Below are positions 24,775 through 36,954 of a stretch of 64,000 nucleotides of DNA, in pieces. Made by a program: the position numbers and the translations under genes. Under the pieces are notes generated by a model. The model saw only the letters and a list, made by a program, of their open reading frames with translations. It searched no databases and was not told the DNA's origin. Each line of letters opens with the position of its first letter. The stretch's first letter is position 1. Source of the stretch: Galeruca laticollis (taxonomy: Eukaryota; Arthropoda; Insecta; Coleoptera; Chrysomelidae); contig OY998178.1 of NCBI GenBank assembly GCA_963921935.1, positions 44,322,951 to 44,386,950 of the forward strand, read 5' to 3'.

Positions 24775-24823
24775 TAATAACAATAATAACAATAATAATA
24801 ACAATAATAATAATAATAATAAT
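24687..24823. repeat. (AAT)n microsatellite, 137 bp
   Basis: About 45 AAT units, interrupted by a few AAC near the right side, join the truncated LINE to the RNase H fragment. A shorter (AAT)n (22751-22773) lies at the other end of LINE copy 1. Poly-Asn, poly-Ile and poly-Leu translations through it are artefacts. Confidence 0.95.
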
Positions 24824-25682
24824 ATCTTCACGGCTGAATTATACGCTATATGGCAGGCCCTAAGATATGCTGAAATGGATATCTACAAAACCACTTTGAT
24901 TTGTACAGACTCTCTCAGCGTATGCCAGGCACTTAATAATAGGTTCAACAAAAATCCGTTAGTACAAATCATTCTATCGCTGACAGATTGGCTCCACCGG
25001 CTGGAAAAACGTGTCTGTTTCATTTGGATCCCTTGCCATATAGGAATAGCTGGGAACGAGTTGGCCGACCTGGCTGCGAAAGATGCTACTGACTCCGCAA
25101 TGTTCGAAGATATTCCTATAACTCCCTCAGATCTAAAACTTGAAGCGAATATTAAAGCAATAAATCAATGGCAAAGACAATGGAACTTCAGCGACACTAA
25201 ACTCAGGGAGATAAAACACACAGTTAGTAAATGGGAATACCCACCTAAACTGAATAGAAGAGAACAAGTTGCTATATCCCGTCTAAGAATTGGCCACACC
25301 TATCTCACTAATGTGTTCATGCTCCGGAATGAGCCCCAACCCCGATGTGAGGTTTGTAAGAATGCTAGGCTAACAGTAAAACACATCTTACTTAAATGCA
25401 GAAACTTTTCACATCTCCGGAGTCAGATTAATTTATCTGGTGATATACGTGTTTGTCTTGCCAACAACCCACGTGAAATGTGGAAAATGGTCATCTTCCT
25501 AAAAAATTCAAAACTACTAGGAAAAATATGAAGTGTAGAAATTATATTATTCTTTTACCAGAACTACATCATGATTGTATGAATACGGACCTTATGATCG
25601 GCAGAAAGTTTTGAACAACTGGTAGAGTAAGGCTAATGACCAAAGTAGTCGATGCCTGAAGTGAAAGAAAAAAAAAATAAAT
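24824..25682 (+). pseudogene. LINE 3' end with RNase H and Cys-rich terminus
   Basis: From IFTAELYAIWQALRYA the frame encodes most of an RNase H domain: the AEL glutamate, the CTDSLS aspartate and HIGIAGNELADLAAKDA with the last acidic residue. The first Asp is lost to the truncation. A CxxC-x8-H-x4-C motif (RCEVCKNARLTVKHILLKC) follows, as at the end of I-, R1- and Jockey-type LINE polyproteins. The stop is at 25529-25531, then a short 3' UTR ends in an A-rich tail at about 25663-25682. RT and endonuclease are absent. A LINE with RNase H, on the opposite strand to its neighbours, is a different family from the CR1-like copies beside it. Confidence 0.9.
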
Positions 25683-25993
25683 AAACTTTATTGCTTCCAT
25701 ATATTAGATAGATAGATAGATGGTTTATTGACCCCATTCACATACATAGTACATTAGAAGTCAGTGAGTAGTACATATGAACACATTTTACAAAGTAAAA
25801 ATATTAAAAATTGTACAGTGACAAATTCAAAATATAATCAAAATAATAGAAAGTGAAAAGTTGACATAAATACAGACATACATTTCATAAAGTTAAAATA
25901 TTGACGAAATATAACATTTTTAAAATATAAAATAAGGTAAGAAATAATTGAACGTAAAAATTAAATTAAACAAAACGAACAAATATATAAGCA

Positions 25994-28738
25994 TTAAGCC
26001 CGGGTATTCAACTCCTCCAAAAACTCATCAACTGTATAAAAACAATAATTCAACAGAAATGACTTAGCAAAATGCTTAAATTGAACTCTCGTCATATCAC
26101 TTGTATTTATATGTTCAAAATATTTTACAAATGAATTGTACAATGTAACATCCAACTTATTATTTTTTGTTGTTTTCAGTCTTGACTTGAGAATGACAAT
26201 GTCTTTACTATTTCTAGTGTCATAATTATGAATATCTGCATGTTTAGTCAGAACATATCGATTTTTATGTGTTTCAATCAACACTTCCAAAATATACAAG
26301 CACGGAAGCGGCAATATTTCAAGTTTTTTGAATATTGTTTTACAATTAGTGTTTCTTGGTGCATTGTAAATTATTCTAACTACAGATTTCTGTAGCACAA
26401 ATACTTTGTGCACTGATGTGCTGCTACCCCATAGCATAATACCATAAGTTAAATTGCTATGAAACAGTGAATAATATACGGATTTTAACAAATGAGTTGG
26501 TATACATGATTTTAATTGACGAATTACAAAAACTTGGCTCGCTAATTTTGAACAAAGGTAGTCAACATGAGGTGACCAACTTAAATTTGTGTCCAAATGA
26601 ATGCCCAGTAATTTAACTGGCTCTGATTTTATAGCCCATTTATCTAAACTAAAAAGAATGTGTTTAGTTTTAGTGTCGTTGAGTTTCAACTTATTTGCCA
26701 GGAACCACTGATTCAACAAAATATTATCACCAGCTTGTGTGCCATCAGATAAAGTTGTAGTATCGTCAGCGAATAAAATACAAAATGTGTCAATAGCCTC
26801 TGGTAAATCGTTAACAAATATTATAAAAAGAATTGGACCCAAAATCGAGCCCTGAGGAATGCCGTTGTCTATATTACGTAAATCAGACTGGTTGTTTCCA
26901 CAAACTACATACTGTTTCCTATTACTTAAATAAGATGTCAGTAATTTGTGTGCATTTCCTCTAATACCATAAAATTCCAATTTATTTAGGAGTAAATCCG
27001 CTGGAACACAATCAAAAGCCTTCGTCAAGTCGCATAACGTGGCAACAGAGTTGACGCCTTCCTCTAGTTTCTGTACAACTTCATCTAAGAGTCGAAGAAG
27101 AGCACGTATGCATGATTTATTTTTGCGATAGCCGAATTGAAATTCCGTTAGAAGTGACTTATCTTCCAAGTAATTGATTAATTTTTCTTTGACTATCAAT
27201 TCAAATATTTTGTTAATCGTCGGTAAAATTGCTATGGGTCGAAAATTTTCTGGAGAATCTATATCACCATTTTTATATAATGGAATAATTTTTGTTATTT
27301 TAAACGAGTCAGGCCAAGATCCTTCCTCTAAGCATTTATTAAATAAAATGGTCAGTGGATATGTCAATGAGTGTATACAACGTTTCAATATTTTGCTATT
27401 TATATTATAAAAATCTAAACATGACGAATGACTTAATTTCAATATTGCCTCATGGACATCACTTTCCAAGATTGCACTCATAAAGAATGAAAATGCAGGT
27501 TTATTTAATTTATTTAAAAAGAAACTCGACTCGTATTGAGAATCACCAAGAGATTTTAATACTATTCCCGATACCGATGTAAAAAATTCATTAAATTTTT
27601 GTGGTGATATATCGGACTGTTTGGTTTTATTAATTTTAGTTCTTCTTTCCGAATTTACGATGGTCCAACATGTTTTATTTTTATTATCCGAATCTTTTAT
27701 TATCTTTGAGTAGGCTAACTTCTTTTCAGAGCGAATTGCTTTTTTATATATTTTGTTTAAATTTTTGTAATTCACCCAATCACCTTCCGAATAAGTATTC
27801 ATAAATTTGTTTTTTGCTGTAATGACATTCTTTCTCATACTACGCAATGTGTTGTTGAACCATTTGATATTAGATTTATTTGTTTTAACAGTTTTTTCAC
27901 AAAAACAAGTATCAGAGATATGTTTCAGCGTATTCAATATGTTTTCTGCCAAATTATCTGCACCCATACTATGAACATCCAAATAATTCCAAGAAACTTC
28001 GGAAAGTTTATTAGAAAAAGCCGTTATTGTTGTGTCGTTAATAACACGTTTAGTAATGGGGATATTTTCATTCAATAGGTGATTAAAATATATATATTGG
28101 CCGTTGTGATCAGACACTAGAGGATCTACTACTCCCACTTTAGTGAGAGTAGGGTCTATGTTTGTAACTATGTTATCTAGACAGGATTGACTATTCAAGA
28201 CTATTCTAGTGGGCTCCTCAATCGTATGGCGCAATCCGAAACTTGTGAAGACTGTTTTAAGATCTTTGGATTTATCGTCGTTCTTTGAAATGTCTAAATT
28301 GAAGTCCCCTACCAAGAAAATGTTTTTATATTTTCTATGAATATATTCAAGAAGTTTAATAATTTGATTTTTAAATATGGTAAAATTATCTCTACTTGAC
28401 GATCTATAAAGAGCAATTATTATGGTATCTTTCAATTCTAGTCCGCAAAACTCGGCATCGTAGATAACAGAAAACTGCTTCAGATCAACTGCCTTGCATA
28501 TTAGATGTGATTTTGAAAATATTGCCACTCCCCCATGTTGCTTTCTAGAACGAGTAAAATCGGAAATGAAGTTATAATCATTTAATTTGATTAATTCCAA
28601 GTTATTCTTATCTAACCAATGTTCTGAAAAACATACGATATCAAATGGATGATCGGTTAAGAAAACTGAAAGTTCATGTAACTTATTTTGAAGACTATTC
28701 ACGTTAATATGAAAAACCGAAAGATGCTGCTTATATTT
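25994..28738 (-). CDS. LINE ORF2: APE endonuclease and reverse transcriptase, apparently intact
   Basis: More than 900 codons are uninterrupted. Counting from the GTG at 28702, the APE endonuclease occupies about residues 1-210 with catalytic SEHWL (E27), GDFNLD (D133, N135), LDNIV (D176) and SDHNG (D198, H199). The RT, about 390-700, has FRPIAILPTINKIFE, LTKAFDCV, GIPQGSILGPILF and LFADDTT. The C-terminus lacks RNase H. No ATG lies near the start. The frame extends upstream through KYKQHLSVFHINV to overlap the ORF1 stop region (28737-28739), where an ATA may replace the original ATG. Reinitiation after ORF1 is an alternative. The product would nick target DNA and copy the LINE RNA there. Confidence 0.92.
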   Translation of the reverse strand, partial: KYKQHLSVFHINVNSLQNKLHELSVFLTDHPFDIVCFSEHWLDKNNLELIKLNDYNFISDFTRSRKQHGGVAIFSKSHLICKAVDLKQFSVIYDAEFCGLELKDTIIIALYRSSSRDNFTIFKNQIIKLLEYIHRKYKNIFLVGDFNLDISKNDDKSKDLKTVFTSFGLRHTIEEPTRIVLNSQSCLDNIVTNIDPTLTKVGVVDPLVSDHNGQYIYFNHLLNENIPITKRVINDTTITAFSNKLSEVSWNYLDVHSMGADNLAENILNTLKHISDTCFCEKTVKTNKSNIKWFNNTLRSMRKNVITAKNKFMNTYSEGDWVNYKNLNKIYKKAIRSEKKLAYSKIIKDSDNKNKTCWTIVNSERRTKINKTKQSDISPQKFNEFFTSVSGIVLKSLGDSQYESSFFLNKLNKPAFSFFMSAILESDVHEAILKLSHSSCLDFYNINSKILKRCIHSLTYPLTILFNKCLEEGSWPDSFKITKIIPLYKNGDIDSPENFRPIAILPTINKIFELIVKEKLINYLEDKSLLTEFQFGYRKNKSCIRALLRLLDEVVQKLEEGVNSVATLCDLTKAFDCVPADLLLNKLEFYGIRGNAHKLLTSYLSNRKQYVVCGNNQSDLRNIDNGIPQGSILGPILFIIFVNDLPEAIDTFCILFADDTTTLSDGTQAGDNILLNQWFLANKLKLNDTKTKHILFSLDKWAIKSEPVKLLGIHLDTNLSWSPHVDYLCSKLASQVFVIRQLKSCIPTHLLKSVYYSLFHSNLTYGIMLWGSSTSVHKVFVLQKSVVRIIYNAPRNTNCKTIFKKLEILPLPCLYILEVLIETHKNRYVLTKHADIHNYDTRNSKDIVILKSRLKTTKNNKLDVTLYNSFVKYFEHINTSDMTRVQFKHFAKSFLLNYCFYTVDEFLEELNTRA

Positions 28739-29652
28739 ACTGTTTATTCGTCTGTTCCACGGAATTGAACATGACTCTTCTTGGCTGAAAAAACTGGTTG
28801 ATGATTACTCCTGTAGGCCATATTTCCGGTATTAAAATTTTTTCTAGTTCAAGAACAGGCACTGTTATCTTGAATGAAGCGTATTTAAGTGGTTGGCGAG
28901 AGCTCAACTTTTGAACACTAATATCGGAAACAAACTCTTCTAAATACTTGAGTAAATCCTCTTCTGATGTGTGTGGATCCCAATTTGTAGAATGGAGGTG
29001 TTTCATTCTCTGTCTGTTTGCCGATCTTAAATGAAATGATTCGTCATTTTTGTTGCCCGTAATTAAAATTGGGTGCGGCTCTTTCTCTGGTGTTACTTTT
29101 ATGAGGTATGGTATCGTTTTCCAAACTAATAGCAGAATGACATAAGTTGGAAGACTGAGCATTGGCAATAGCACTGGAAACTTCAGATGATGTGAAAATA
29201 CCCGGAGCTTCGGAATTTACCAATGGCCTCATTTTACTAAAAGGCTGTTTCAAATTTTCATGTTCCTCTTGCGCTTTAGTATCCGATGGTTCTAAAGGTT
29301 TTCTATAGTTAACTGTTTTAATCATGTTAAGCTGATCCTGAAGCGATCTGATTGCAATTTCTTGATTAAAAATAATCTTATCCTTGTTTTTAATTATTTC
29401 TTCCAAATATTTCACTTTAAGTTGAAGTTCTGATGTAACACTGGTACTATAAGTGGGTATTGGTGATGTTTCCATGGTAATTCCACTGTCCATACAACAG
29501 TTGCAAGAAGAATCGTCTATAATTTTTACATTTTTAACAGATTTCAAGCAACTCTTATGGGAAACAATCCCACAGGTCACACATTTTAATCCTGATGTAA
29601 CATCTTTTTTGCATCTTTTACACTTATTGATTGAGTCCATATTCCGTTGCAA
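28737..29652 (-). pseudogene. LINE ORF1: PHD-like finger, coiled coil, RRM-like domain; one frameshift
   Basis: From ATG at 29650-29652 the frame starts with a Cys/His cluster, CKRCKKDVTSGLKC then CGIVSHKSC and a later CNCC, like the PHD-type fingers in ORF1 of many arthropod CR1-like LINEs. A Lys/Glu-rich heptad-like stretch (VKYLEEIIKNKDKII) follows and may form a coiled coil. Near 29050-29170 the reading shifts to another frame, which ends at TAA 28737-28739. That frame carries STNWDPHTSEEDLLKYLEEF and SFKITVPVLELEKILIPEIW, the pattern of the RRM-like RNA-binding part of LINE ORF1 proteins. The role is RNA binding in the LINE RNP. A single indel separates the halves. Confidence 0.8.
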
Positions 29653-31226
29653 ATGCCGAGCAAATCAAGTAATATCAAATAAAAGAGACAAGTTTCGTTT
29701 AAAATCTGACCACTGGTGGAATAGGTGTTGTGACAAATTGTTTTGATGGAAATAACCAGATTTCAACAAAACGAAGTACTTTATATTGGTACCTATTACA
29801 TAAAAATTGTACTTGCCTACACGTTTATCAACCAAATAGGAACTTATAAACACTATGATACACTTTTCACTATTTAATGAAACTTATTTTCAATAAAATT
29901 TCGAAATTTGATTAAGAGCACAATATTCAACTTCTGGGTTGGTGAACACATTAATACAAGAAAAAAAAGAAAATACACATAATATAAGGTTGAAAGCAAA
30001 AGGCGAAGTTCAGCTTACAAGTTGATATAACATCAGCTTATAAACTGTTCCTCCACTTAACCTTGATGACATCGCTAGGTTGGTGTGACAACAAAAAAAA
30101 TACAGTTCTTAGGGTTTGTAATGAACTAGATTGGTGGAGTGGACTGTTGAGTTCGTCGTTCACTACTGCACCTAAGTAGATGTGTTGTTTTTTTCTCTTC
30201 GATAAGGTTGCGGAAAGAAGGACCAGTCGTAATTTTAATTAACGTTTAATAAACACTTAAATACGACAATTTAAGCACGTAAATCACTTTACAACAAAAT
30301 AGTAACAAGATAGAGCAACAAGAATAGTCACAGTTAATTGATAGTTGGTTACTGTTTTCTAAAGATACTAAATGCTCGTGAGGTGATTATGTATATTGTT
30401 CCGATAATTCTCGATCGACGCCACAGAAAATTGCACGTTTTTATATTGCGTCGTAACGCGAGAGATATTTTAATACTTCAGGTAAATCGTAACTTTTCCC
30501 GTATTTAAATTTAAAATTGATATGATTTGATACTTGTTGAGAGAGATGTTGATCTAGATAGCACTGTATGTTTTCGAATACTTTTTTATGTCGACCGTTG
30601 GAGAGTGGTTTTTATTTGTGTACTGTGTGAGATTGAGAAACTAACTCCTTTTAAATTGGTTAATTTGTGCAAATTTTTGGGGGTAAAACTTTCTCTTCTA
30701 TTTCCGTTGAATGGTCATATTTTTGACAAAAAGTTAATTATCCACATGACCATGAAGCGATAAATAGGGTCCTGTTAGATAATTAATTTATATCAATCCA
30801 TAAAACATTCATTTCTAATAGCTGAGATTTCTCTTTTTACTTTGTGTAAGGGTTTGAAATATTTTCACGGTGCTAATTGAGGATCGTAATCACTCAACGT
30901 TATTTGTAGTAACATTTTAATGGTTTTGGAAAGTTCTATAATATCTATTTTATAAAGAAACATAAGGTTCTTTTGAACCATTTCAAACTTTAATTGTTTA
31001 ATTGTTGGGTTTCGAGTTGAGCAGGCACTTACAAGGCAAACTTTGTTTTATAAATGGGCATTTACGTCCATTAAAGTAAATGCTAAGGATTTAAAGTTAC
31101 AATAGGCATTCAGCCAGTCCGAGAATTCAATATAATGTGAAAGCTCTCGTGATTGACTCGTCATCGTGATATATACATCATGTCATATCACAACAACAGT
31201 TAAATCTAAACTTAATCGTACGGATA
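29653..31226. other. LINE 5' leader and AT-rich DNA, no gene seen
   Basis: The first few hundred bases are probably LINE copy 2 leader. A 78-codon frame at 30527-30763 has no recognised motif. Nothing else was identified. Confidence 0.4.
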
Positions 31227-32475
31227 TCAGTGCTGCATTGAGAATAAATGTTTCTTGTAGGTCTTCTTAAATCTTTGCAATCTGTAAGTTTTAAACATGG
31301 CAGGTACCTGATTATAAATCGAACATATTTGATAGGAATAACTGCGCCTGAAAATTTCTAGTCTGAAGATTGGGGGTGAAAGGGTTCCTTTGTATCGGAT
31401 ATTTAAATTATGTAGATCAAATCGATAGGTAATTTTTCTGTGCAAGTAGGAGGGTGTTTTATCAAAAATTATTTTTTGAAAAAGAACAGCAGCATGTAGA
31501 ATCCTTCTATTAGCCATATTTAGCCAACCACTATCTTTCGTTTTGTGTAAAATATGTTCTCTTCTGTGTATACCGAATATGAGTCGTGAACATGAATTTT
31601 GCACTTTTTGTATTTTTCTTTGATATTGGTTGGATGAAAACGGTCCATATAGAGAGTATCAGTGACTCACAGAGATTTGATTCCACATGTTGTGGGAGAA
31701 AATGCCGGTTGCCATATATATTTTTAAGAGTAATGTATGCGCGTTGTATAAGTTGATTTATGGATTTTTCAAATTTTAGATCGGTGTCCAACATTATACC
31801 TAAACTTTTAGCTTCGCTTACATTCTGAAGAGTTTCATTTTTTATTACAATACGTACACTATCAGAAATCTCATCTCTTTTATTTTTGTTGCCAAAAAGT
31901 ATAACATTAGACTTACTACAATTAATTCTTAGGCAGTGATCCTCTGCAGCTTTAATAAAACTATTAAGTTCCTCATTTATATACCCACATGACTCCACTA
32001 CAGTACTGGGGTGGAAACTATGGTAAAGAGTTAAGTATCATCCGCATACAGGTGTACATCACACAACTGAAAATTTTTCACTAGACAGAAAGTATATAAA
32101 GCAAAGAGCAATGGCCCCAGAATGGAGCCCTGGGGGACTCCGCACCGTAAATCCATATACCCAGAAGAGTGTCCGTCAACCACAACCATCTGTTTACGTC
32201 CTAGCGGGTGAGGTTTCTGGCATTATCGGAAAGTCCTATATAATGTAAAATTTCCAGCATTAAATTGTGGTTAATGTTATCGAAGGCTCTGCTAAAGTCT
32301 AGCAAGACCAGAACAGTGCATTCACCCTTGTCCAAAGCTCTAACAATATCGTCAATAATATGGAGAAGAGCCGTTGTACAACTATAATTTTCTCGCAATC
32401 TAGATTGTGTTATAGGTAATAATGAATCATTGTGAGTTGAATCCAATTGAATTAATTTGGGCACAAGTTAAAGGG
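31227..32475 (-). pseudogene. CR1-like LINE reverse transcriptase, 5'-truncated and decayed
   Basis: Three minus-strand frames tile an RT. At 32201-32464 are RENYSCTTALLHIIDDIVRA and VLLDFSRAFDNINH. Around 32050-32190 another frame has a CGVPQGSILGPLLFALYT block and a YADDT catalytic motif followed by a stop. At 31531-31998 is AKSLGIMLDTDLKF, and at 31227-31604 the C-terminal thumb ends FKKTYKKHLFSMQH. Frameshifts and stops separate the blocks. Everything upstream of the fingers domain is missing. It is related to, but clearly different from, the family at 22.8-29.6 kb. Confidence 0.88.
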
Positions 32476-32934
32476 GATGTGGCACGGAAAAATCGAACAT
32501 TTAAGTTAGCAGAGTTTAGACATAACTGAAAGATCGCAGATATTCAAAATGTAGACTCCAGCTAATAACTTGTAATACGAAGACGTTTAGAGAAACAAGA
32601 ACTGTTGTGAATAACAACATCGTATGAGACGATATAAGTTTAAGATGGGGTTTGTGTAATTTTAAATATCCCCACAATCCAGAGAGTAATTTTGGGACCA
32701 TGGATTTGGAGATTCCCGTTCAATCCGACGGTGTGAAATTATTTTATTGAAACATGAACATCTCCCAATAAAATTATTCCTAGCGATTTTTCGATCTATT
32801 TTGTTCAATTTCTCAAATTCATCTGCTTTTACCATTATCTTCCCGCGTCATTCATCTTTGCATTTTTCATTCCAGTATTTTGTGTCGAACAACTTCCACT
32901 ATGTGTTCACTCCATATTTCGTGGTGGTAATACT
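32476..32934. other. Spacer between LINE fragments
   Basis: No conserved frame was recognised; the first half of the long frame starting at 32747 has no LINE similarity I can see. Confidence 0.4.
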
Positions 32935-33390
32935 CCGGTTGAGATTTATGGAGTGCTATGTTTGGTCCCAGCTATTATATGGTGTAGAAACATGGACGTT
33001 AAAGGCACAAATAACTAAAAGAATCGAAGCCTTCGAAATGTGGATTTACAGACGTATGCTGAAAGTACCATGGACAGCCCGAATTACAAACGAGGAAATA
33101 CTACATAGAATTGGTCGTGAACGAAAACTACTAAAAATAATAAAAATACGTAAGACAGCATATCTCGGTCACGTATTACGACATGATAAATACTCTCTGT
33201 TACAAGTGATTATGCAGGGCAGAGTTGAAGGAAAGAAGGGAATTGGGAGAAAGAAGAAATCATGGCTGAGGAATATCCGAGAATGGACAGACATGGGCGT
33301 TGAGGATCTTTTTCATATTGCTACGGACAGAGATGCTTTTAAGAGAGTGGTCGCCAACCTCCGTTAAATGGGGACGGCATTCGAAGAAGA
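32935..33390 (+). pseudogene. RTE-like LINE C-terminal fragment
   Basis: The frame reads MECYVWSQLLYGVETWTLKA, then AFEMWIYRRMLKVPW, YLGHVLRHDKY, GIGRKKKSWLRNIREW and RDAFKRVVANLR, stopping at TAA 33365-33367. This order (YG-x-ETWTL, RR-x-LK, LGHV-x-R, GRKK-x-SWL and an ANLR end) is the conserved C-terminus of a widespread RTE-like group. It is distinct from the RTE copies at 6.2 and 45.1 kb. The endonuclease and RT domains are missing. A GAAGAAGAA tail follows the stop (33380-33391). Confidence 0.85.
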
Positions 33391-35641
33391 ATTTATTCAG
33401 TTATTTTTCTAATCTGTACTTCTTCTAAAAATCATCTTTCCACTTTTTGATTATTTTGCAATAATTCCTCCACACATTACGTATATTATTCTCATCATTA
33501 CCCAGTTCTTCATTTTTTCACGTCGTTTTTATTACTACATACTTTAATAAAAAATTTAATAAAGTTATGGAGATCTGCACTTTCTACTTTTTAATGGGAC
33601 TCTCAATGTACATATATTGTCTCAGTCTGTCATTTTCTTCTCTTAGTTAAAATCTAACCCCAATTTTTTGGTGTTGTTCAGTCTATTCTGCGTCAATTTT
33701 TAGAATTATCAGATTATTTACATGAAAGGTTTAACTCATGATTGAACAATTTATTGTTATATTTTAATATATTGTTTGAAATCTATAGACAAATGCATTG
33801 TCAACTATGTTTAGACCATACATAGATTCACGGTTACTTACCTGAATATATATGTACGGTCAGTCATTATTTGTATAATAAAAATATGTCGACTATGTAC
33901 TATAAATAGTGATTGATATGATCATCGAGAGATAACAAAGAAACATGAAGTAACACAAGTGAAGCAACGCAAGGATATATCTAGTTTAGTCAATAAGGTT
34001 TAGTTAAGATCTTAATTGTATACATAGTTAGTGGATAAATCTCAGTGATTTACAATGGTTCCAATTGAACAAACCTTTACCCGTTATTCCATGACGACCT
34101 CTTTTCATTTATTCCAAAATAAAAGAATGAAAATTATGTTTCAGCTCATTACTGAGAAATTTGTTTCCCTATAGAACTAAATGCACAAGAAATTTAATTA
34201 TGACATATTAGATTACACAATGGTTGTAAGTAGACAGGTAACTAATAACTAACTACGAGAAATAAATCCAAATGTTTACCTAAGAACTTAATTACCTAAG
34301 ATATGAATGGGACCTGGGATTTGAAAATCGATTAATTTTAATGTAATTAAATTGGTACTCGAAAGCGAATAGCAAAATTATTTTGGCGAACATTCAATAC
34401 ATGACAGATTTATTTGAGCAAAAGTACAAATCTAAGTTTACTTATTCAATAGTTTTGCTGAAAAAACTGACGTACAATTCATCTGAAAAATGACTGAAAG
34501 AACGATGGAATTATTTTTTTGTCATGTTATCGTATAAAAATCAAAACCAAGAGATCTGAAACAGCAAAGAAATTCATCAAATGTAATCCTAGAAAGGAAC
34601 TGACCGTACCTGTAGCAAAAACTTTTATTTAAAAATAATGCAGACATTGAATAGAAATACAGGATATAACTGATTTTTATTGATGAAACAACTAATGTCT
34701 TCTGTCGACGCTACTGCTTTCAGAAACTTCCTAACAGAGCGACACTAGTATCGGAAGAGTGTATAGGAGGAACGAGAAAGAGTGAATACTACTAGCAGGA
34801 GGGTGGGGAAGAGTAGGAGATAGGAGAGTTGAGCACTCACAGAGATTAATGTGCAAGCATAAAACCCTTACAGAACAGAAAGACAGACAAATTGATATAT
34901 AGAGACGCGCACGTAGATTGAGATATATGACACCGTCGACATCGACATACCCGTTTTCGATTGGTCATCATTCATAATATTTGGCATGTCCGATAGTAAG
35001 TTTTCTAGAAGCGATATTTCGATAATCAATTATAAATTATTTATTTATTATTCTAGATATGCAAAACTAGAATATTATTACTCTCACAAACGTTTATATA
35101 ATATGACAGTTATTCATAATATTGTCACTCTCTCATTATCTATTACATTTTATTTTCTAATGTTTTATTAGGAGTAAAACTTTGTGACGAATCTGTAGGC
35201 AAATACAGATGAGTCAAAAGAAAACAATTTGAATTTTTTTTATTTGAAGCTCCAGATGATAGATACTTGATCATTAAGATCAGTATAAAAACTATTGACG
35301 TTGGAAAAATTCTATAAATTCATATATCTAGATTGTTTTGCTTTCTGGTCTTTCTGGTAACTGCCGATACTTGATAAAATAACAGTAGATAACGTAAAAG
35401 AATTAGGATCATCGGCAATTATTATTAAAATTCCAAGTAATAAAACCAAAAAACATCGTTCATTTATCATTGTAGGAGATAAATATTAAAATCTTTATAA
35501 AAAGTAAACGGTTTTGAAGATTAAAAGTGGTTTACCCCAAAAAATTTTTTTAATTGTTTTCAGGTTTTTCATCAAGAACAACACGAAAAAACAGTTCTTA
35601 GAAAAACAAACGGTTTTAAAGATTGAAACTAACTATTCCGC
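33391..35641. other. AT-rich intergenic DNA, no gene seen
   Basis: Only short, biased frames are present, including a 61-codon one at 34986-35171 with no motif. No repeats or termini were recognised. Confidence 0.45.
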
Positions 35642-36890
35642 ATCTGTGAGATGCTCTGATTAATATTCTATCATAAAATTGTCACTCGTATACACTTCGG
35701 GGGATGTATCGTGTTAACAAACCGAAATTTCTCCAAAAGTAACCAAAAAATGCAGTAAATCTGGATTTATAGGACCCGCTCTACTCGCTATAGTCAGCTG
35801 AAAATCAATAGGGTACATCTGTGATACACCTTGGAAAATATCCAATTATAAAATTGGCCACTTGTATACACTCCAGAGGCTGTATCGTACTAATCCCAAA
35901 ATTTCTCCAAAAAGGACAAAAATGTGGAACTTCAGGTATCATAGCACCCGTTGTACTAGCTCTGGTGAGCTAAAAATCAATAAGTTTCCTCTATACGACG
36001 CCCTGAACAATATTTAATCATAAAATGGGTCACTTGCATACACGCTGGAGGCTGTATCGTGCTAACAAACTGAAAATTCTCCAACCATAGCATTCGTTGT
36101 ATTGGCTTTAGTGAGCTGAATCTCAATAGGGTTCATCTTTGAGACGCCCTAAATAATATCTAGTCATAAAATTGACCCCTTGTATATACTCCGGAGACTG
36201 TATCGTGCTAACAAACTGAAATTTCTCCAAAAATGATAAAAATGTCGTACTTAAAGTACTAAAGCACCTGTTGTACTCACTGTGGTGAGCTGAAAATCAA
36301 TAGGTTTCATCTGTGAGATGTTCTGAATAATATTCAATCATAAAATTGGTGACTTTTTGCACTCCGGAGGCTGTATCGTGCTAACAAACTGAAAATTCTC
36401 CAACCATAGCACTCGTTGTATTGGATTTAGTGAGCTGAATCTCAATAGGGTTCATCTTTGAGACGCCCTTAATAATATCTAGTCATAAAATTGGTCCCTT
36501 GTATATACTCCGGAGACTGTATCGTGCTAACAAACTGAAATTTCTCCAAAAATGACAAAAATGTCGTACTTAAAGTACTATAGCACCTGTTGTACTCACT
36601 GTGGTGAGCTGAAAATCAATAGGTTTCATCTGTGAGATGTTCTGAATAATATTCAATCATAAAATTGGTGACTTTTTGCACTCCGGAGGCTGTATCGTGC
36701 TAACAAACTGAAATTTCTCAAAAAATTACAAAAATGTCGTACTACAAGTACCATAGCATCCGTTGTACTGGCTATTGTTAGCTGAAAGTCAATAGGGTTC
36801 ATCTGTGAGATGTCCTGAACAATATACAATCATAAAATTGTTGATTTGTTGCACCCCGGAGGCTGTATCGTGCTAACAAGACATGTAACG
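35642..36890. repeat. Minisatellite array B, ~7 units with higher-order pattern
   Basis: The block GTATCGTGCTAACAAACTGA recurs (with variants) near 35706, 35884, 36053, 36199, 36373, 36518, 36693 and 36862. Spacing is about 170 bp for most units, but alternates near 145 and 175 in the middle. A pair of about 320 bp is therefore itself duplicated at roughly 36053-36372 and 36373-36692. Units match array A at 16824-17232. There is no coding potential. Confidence 0.92.
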
Positions 36891-36949
36891 AAAAGTGGCC
36901 GACGACAACGACGACGACGACCACGACGACAACGACGACGGCATACAAA
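36891..36949. repeat. (GAC)n tract in the shared satellite tail
   Basis: AAAAGTGGCCGACGA leads into about 45 bp of GAC/AAC triplets, then GGCATACAAACAGG and a T-run. Array A ends with the same words but only one GAC-like triplet, so this tract expanded in one copy or contracted in the other. Confidence 0.85.
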
Positions 36950-36954
36950 CAGGA

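Larger units (their letters stand above)
25707..29652 (-). mobile_element. CR1/Jockey-type LINE, copy 2 with both ORFs
   Basis: This copy holds ORF1 (28737-29652), ORF2 (25994-28738) and a 3' UTR ending in the same (GATA)n tail as copy 1. Its 5' leader continues beyond 29652 but I could not fix its end, and no target-site duplication was found. Copies 1 and 2 are closely similar throughout their shared part, so the family was active fairly recently. Microsatellite-like 3' tails instead of poly(A) are usual in CR1/L2-type elements. Confidence 0.9.

Noticed and set aside
24671..24863. Long poly-Asn, poly-Ile and poly-Leu open frames
   Set aside because: They are translations of the (AAT)n microsatellite, fused by chance to neighbouring LINE frames on each strand.
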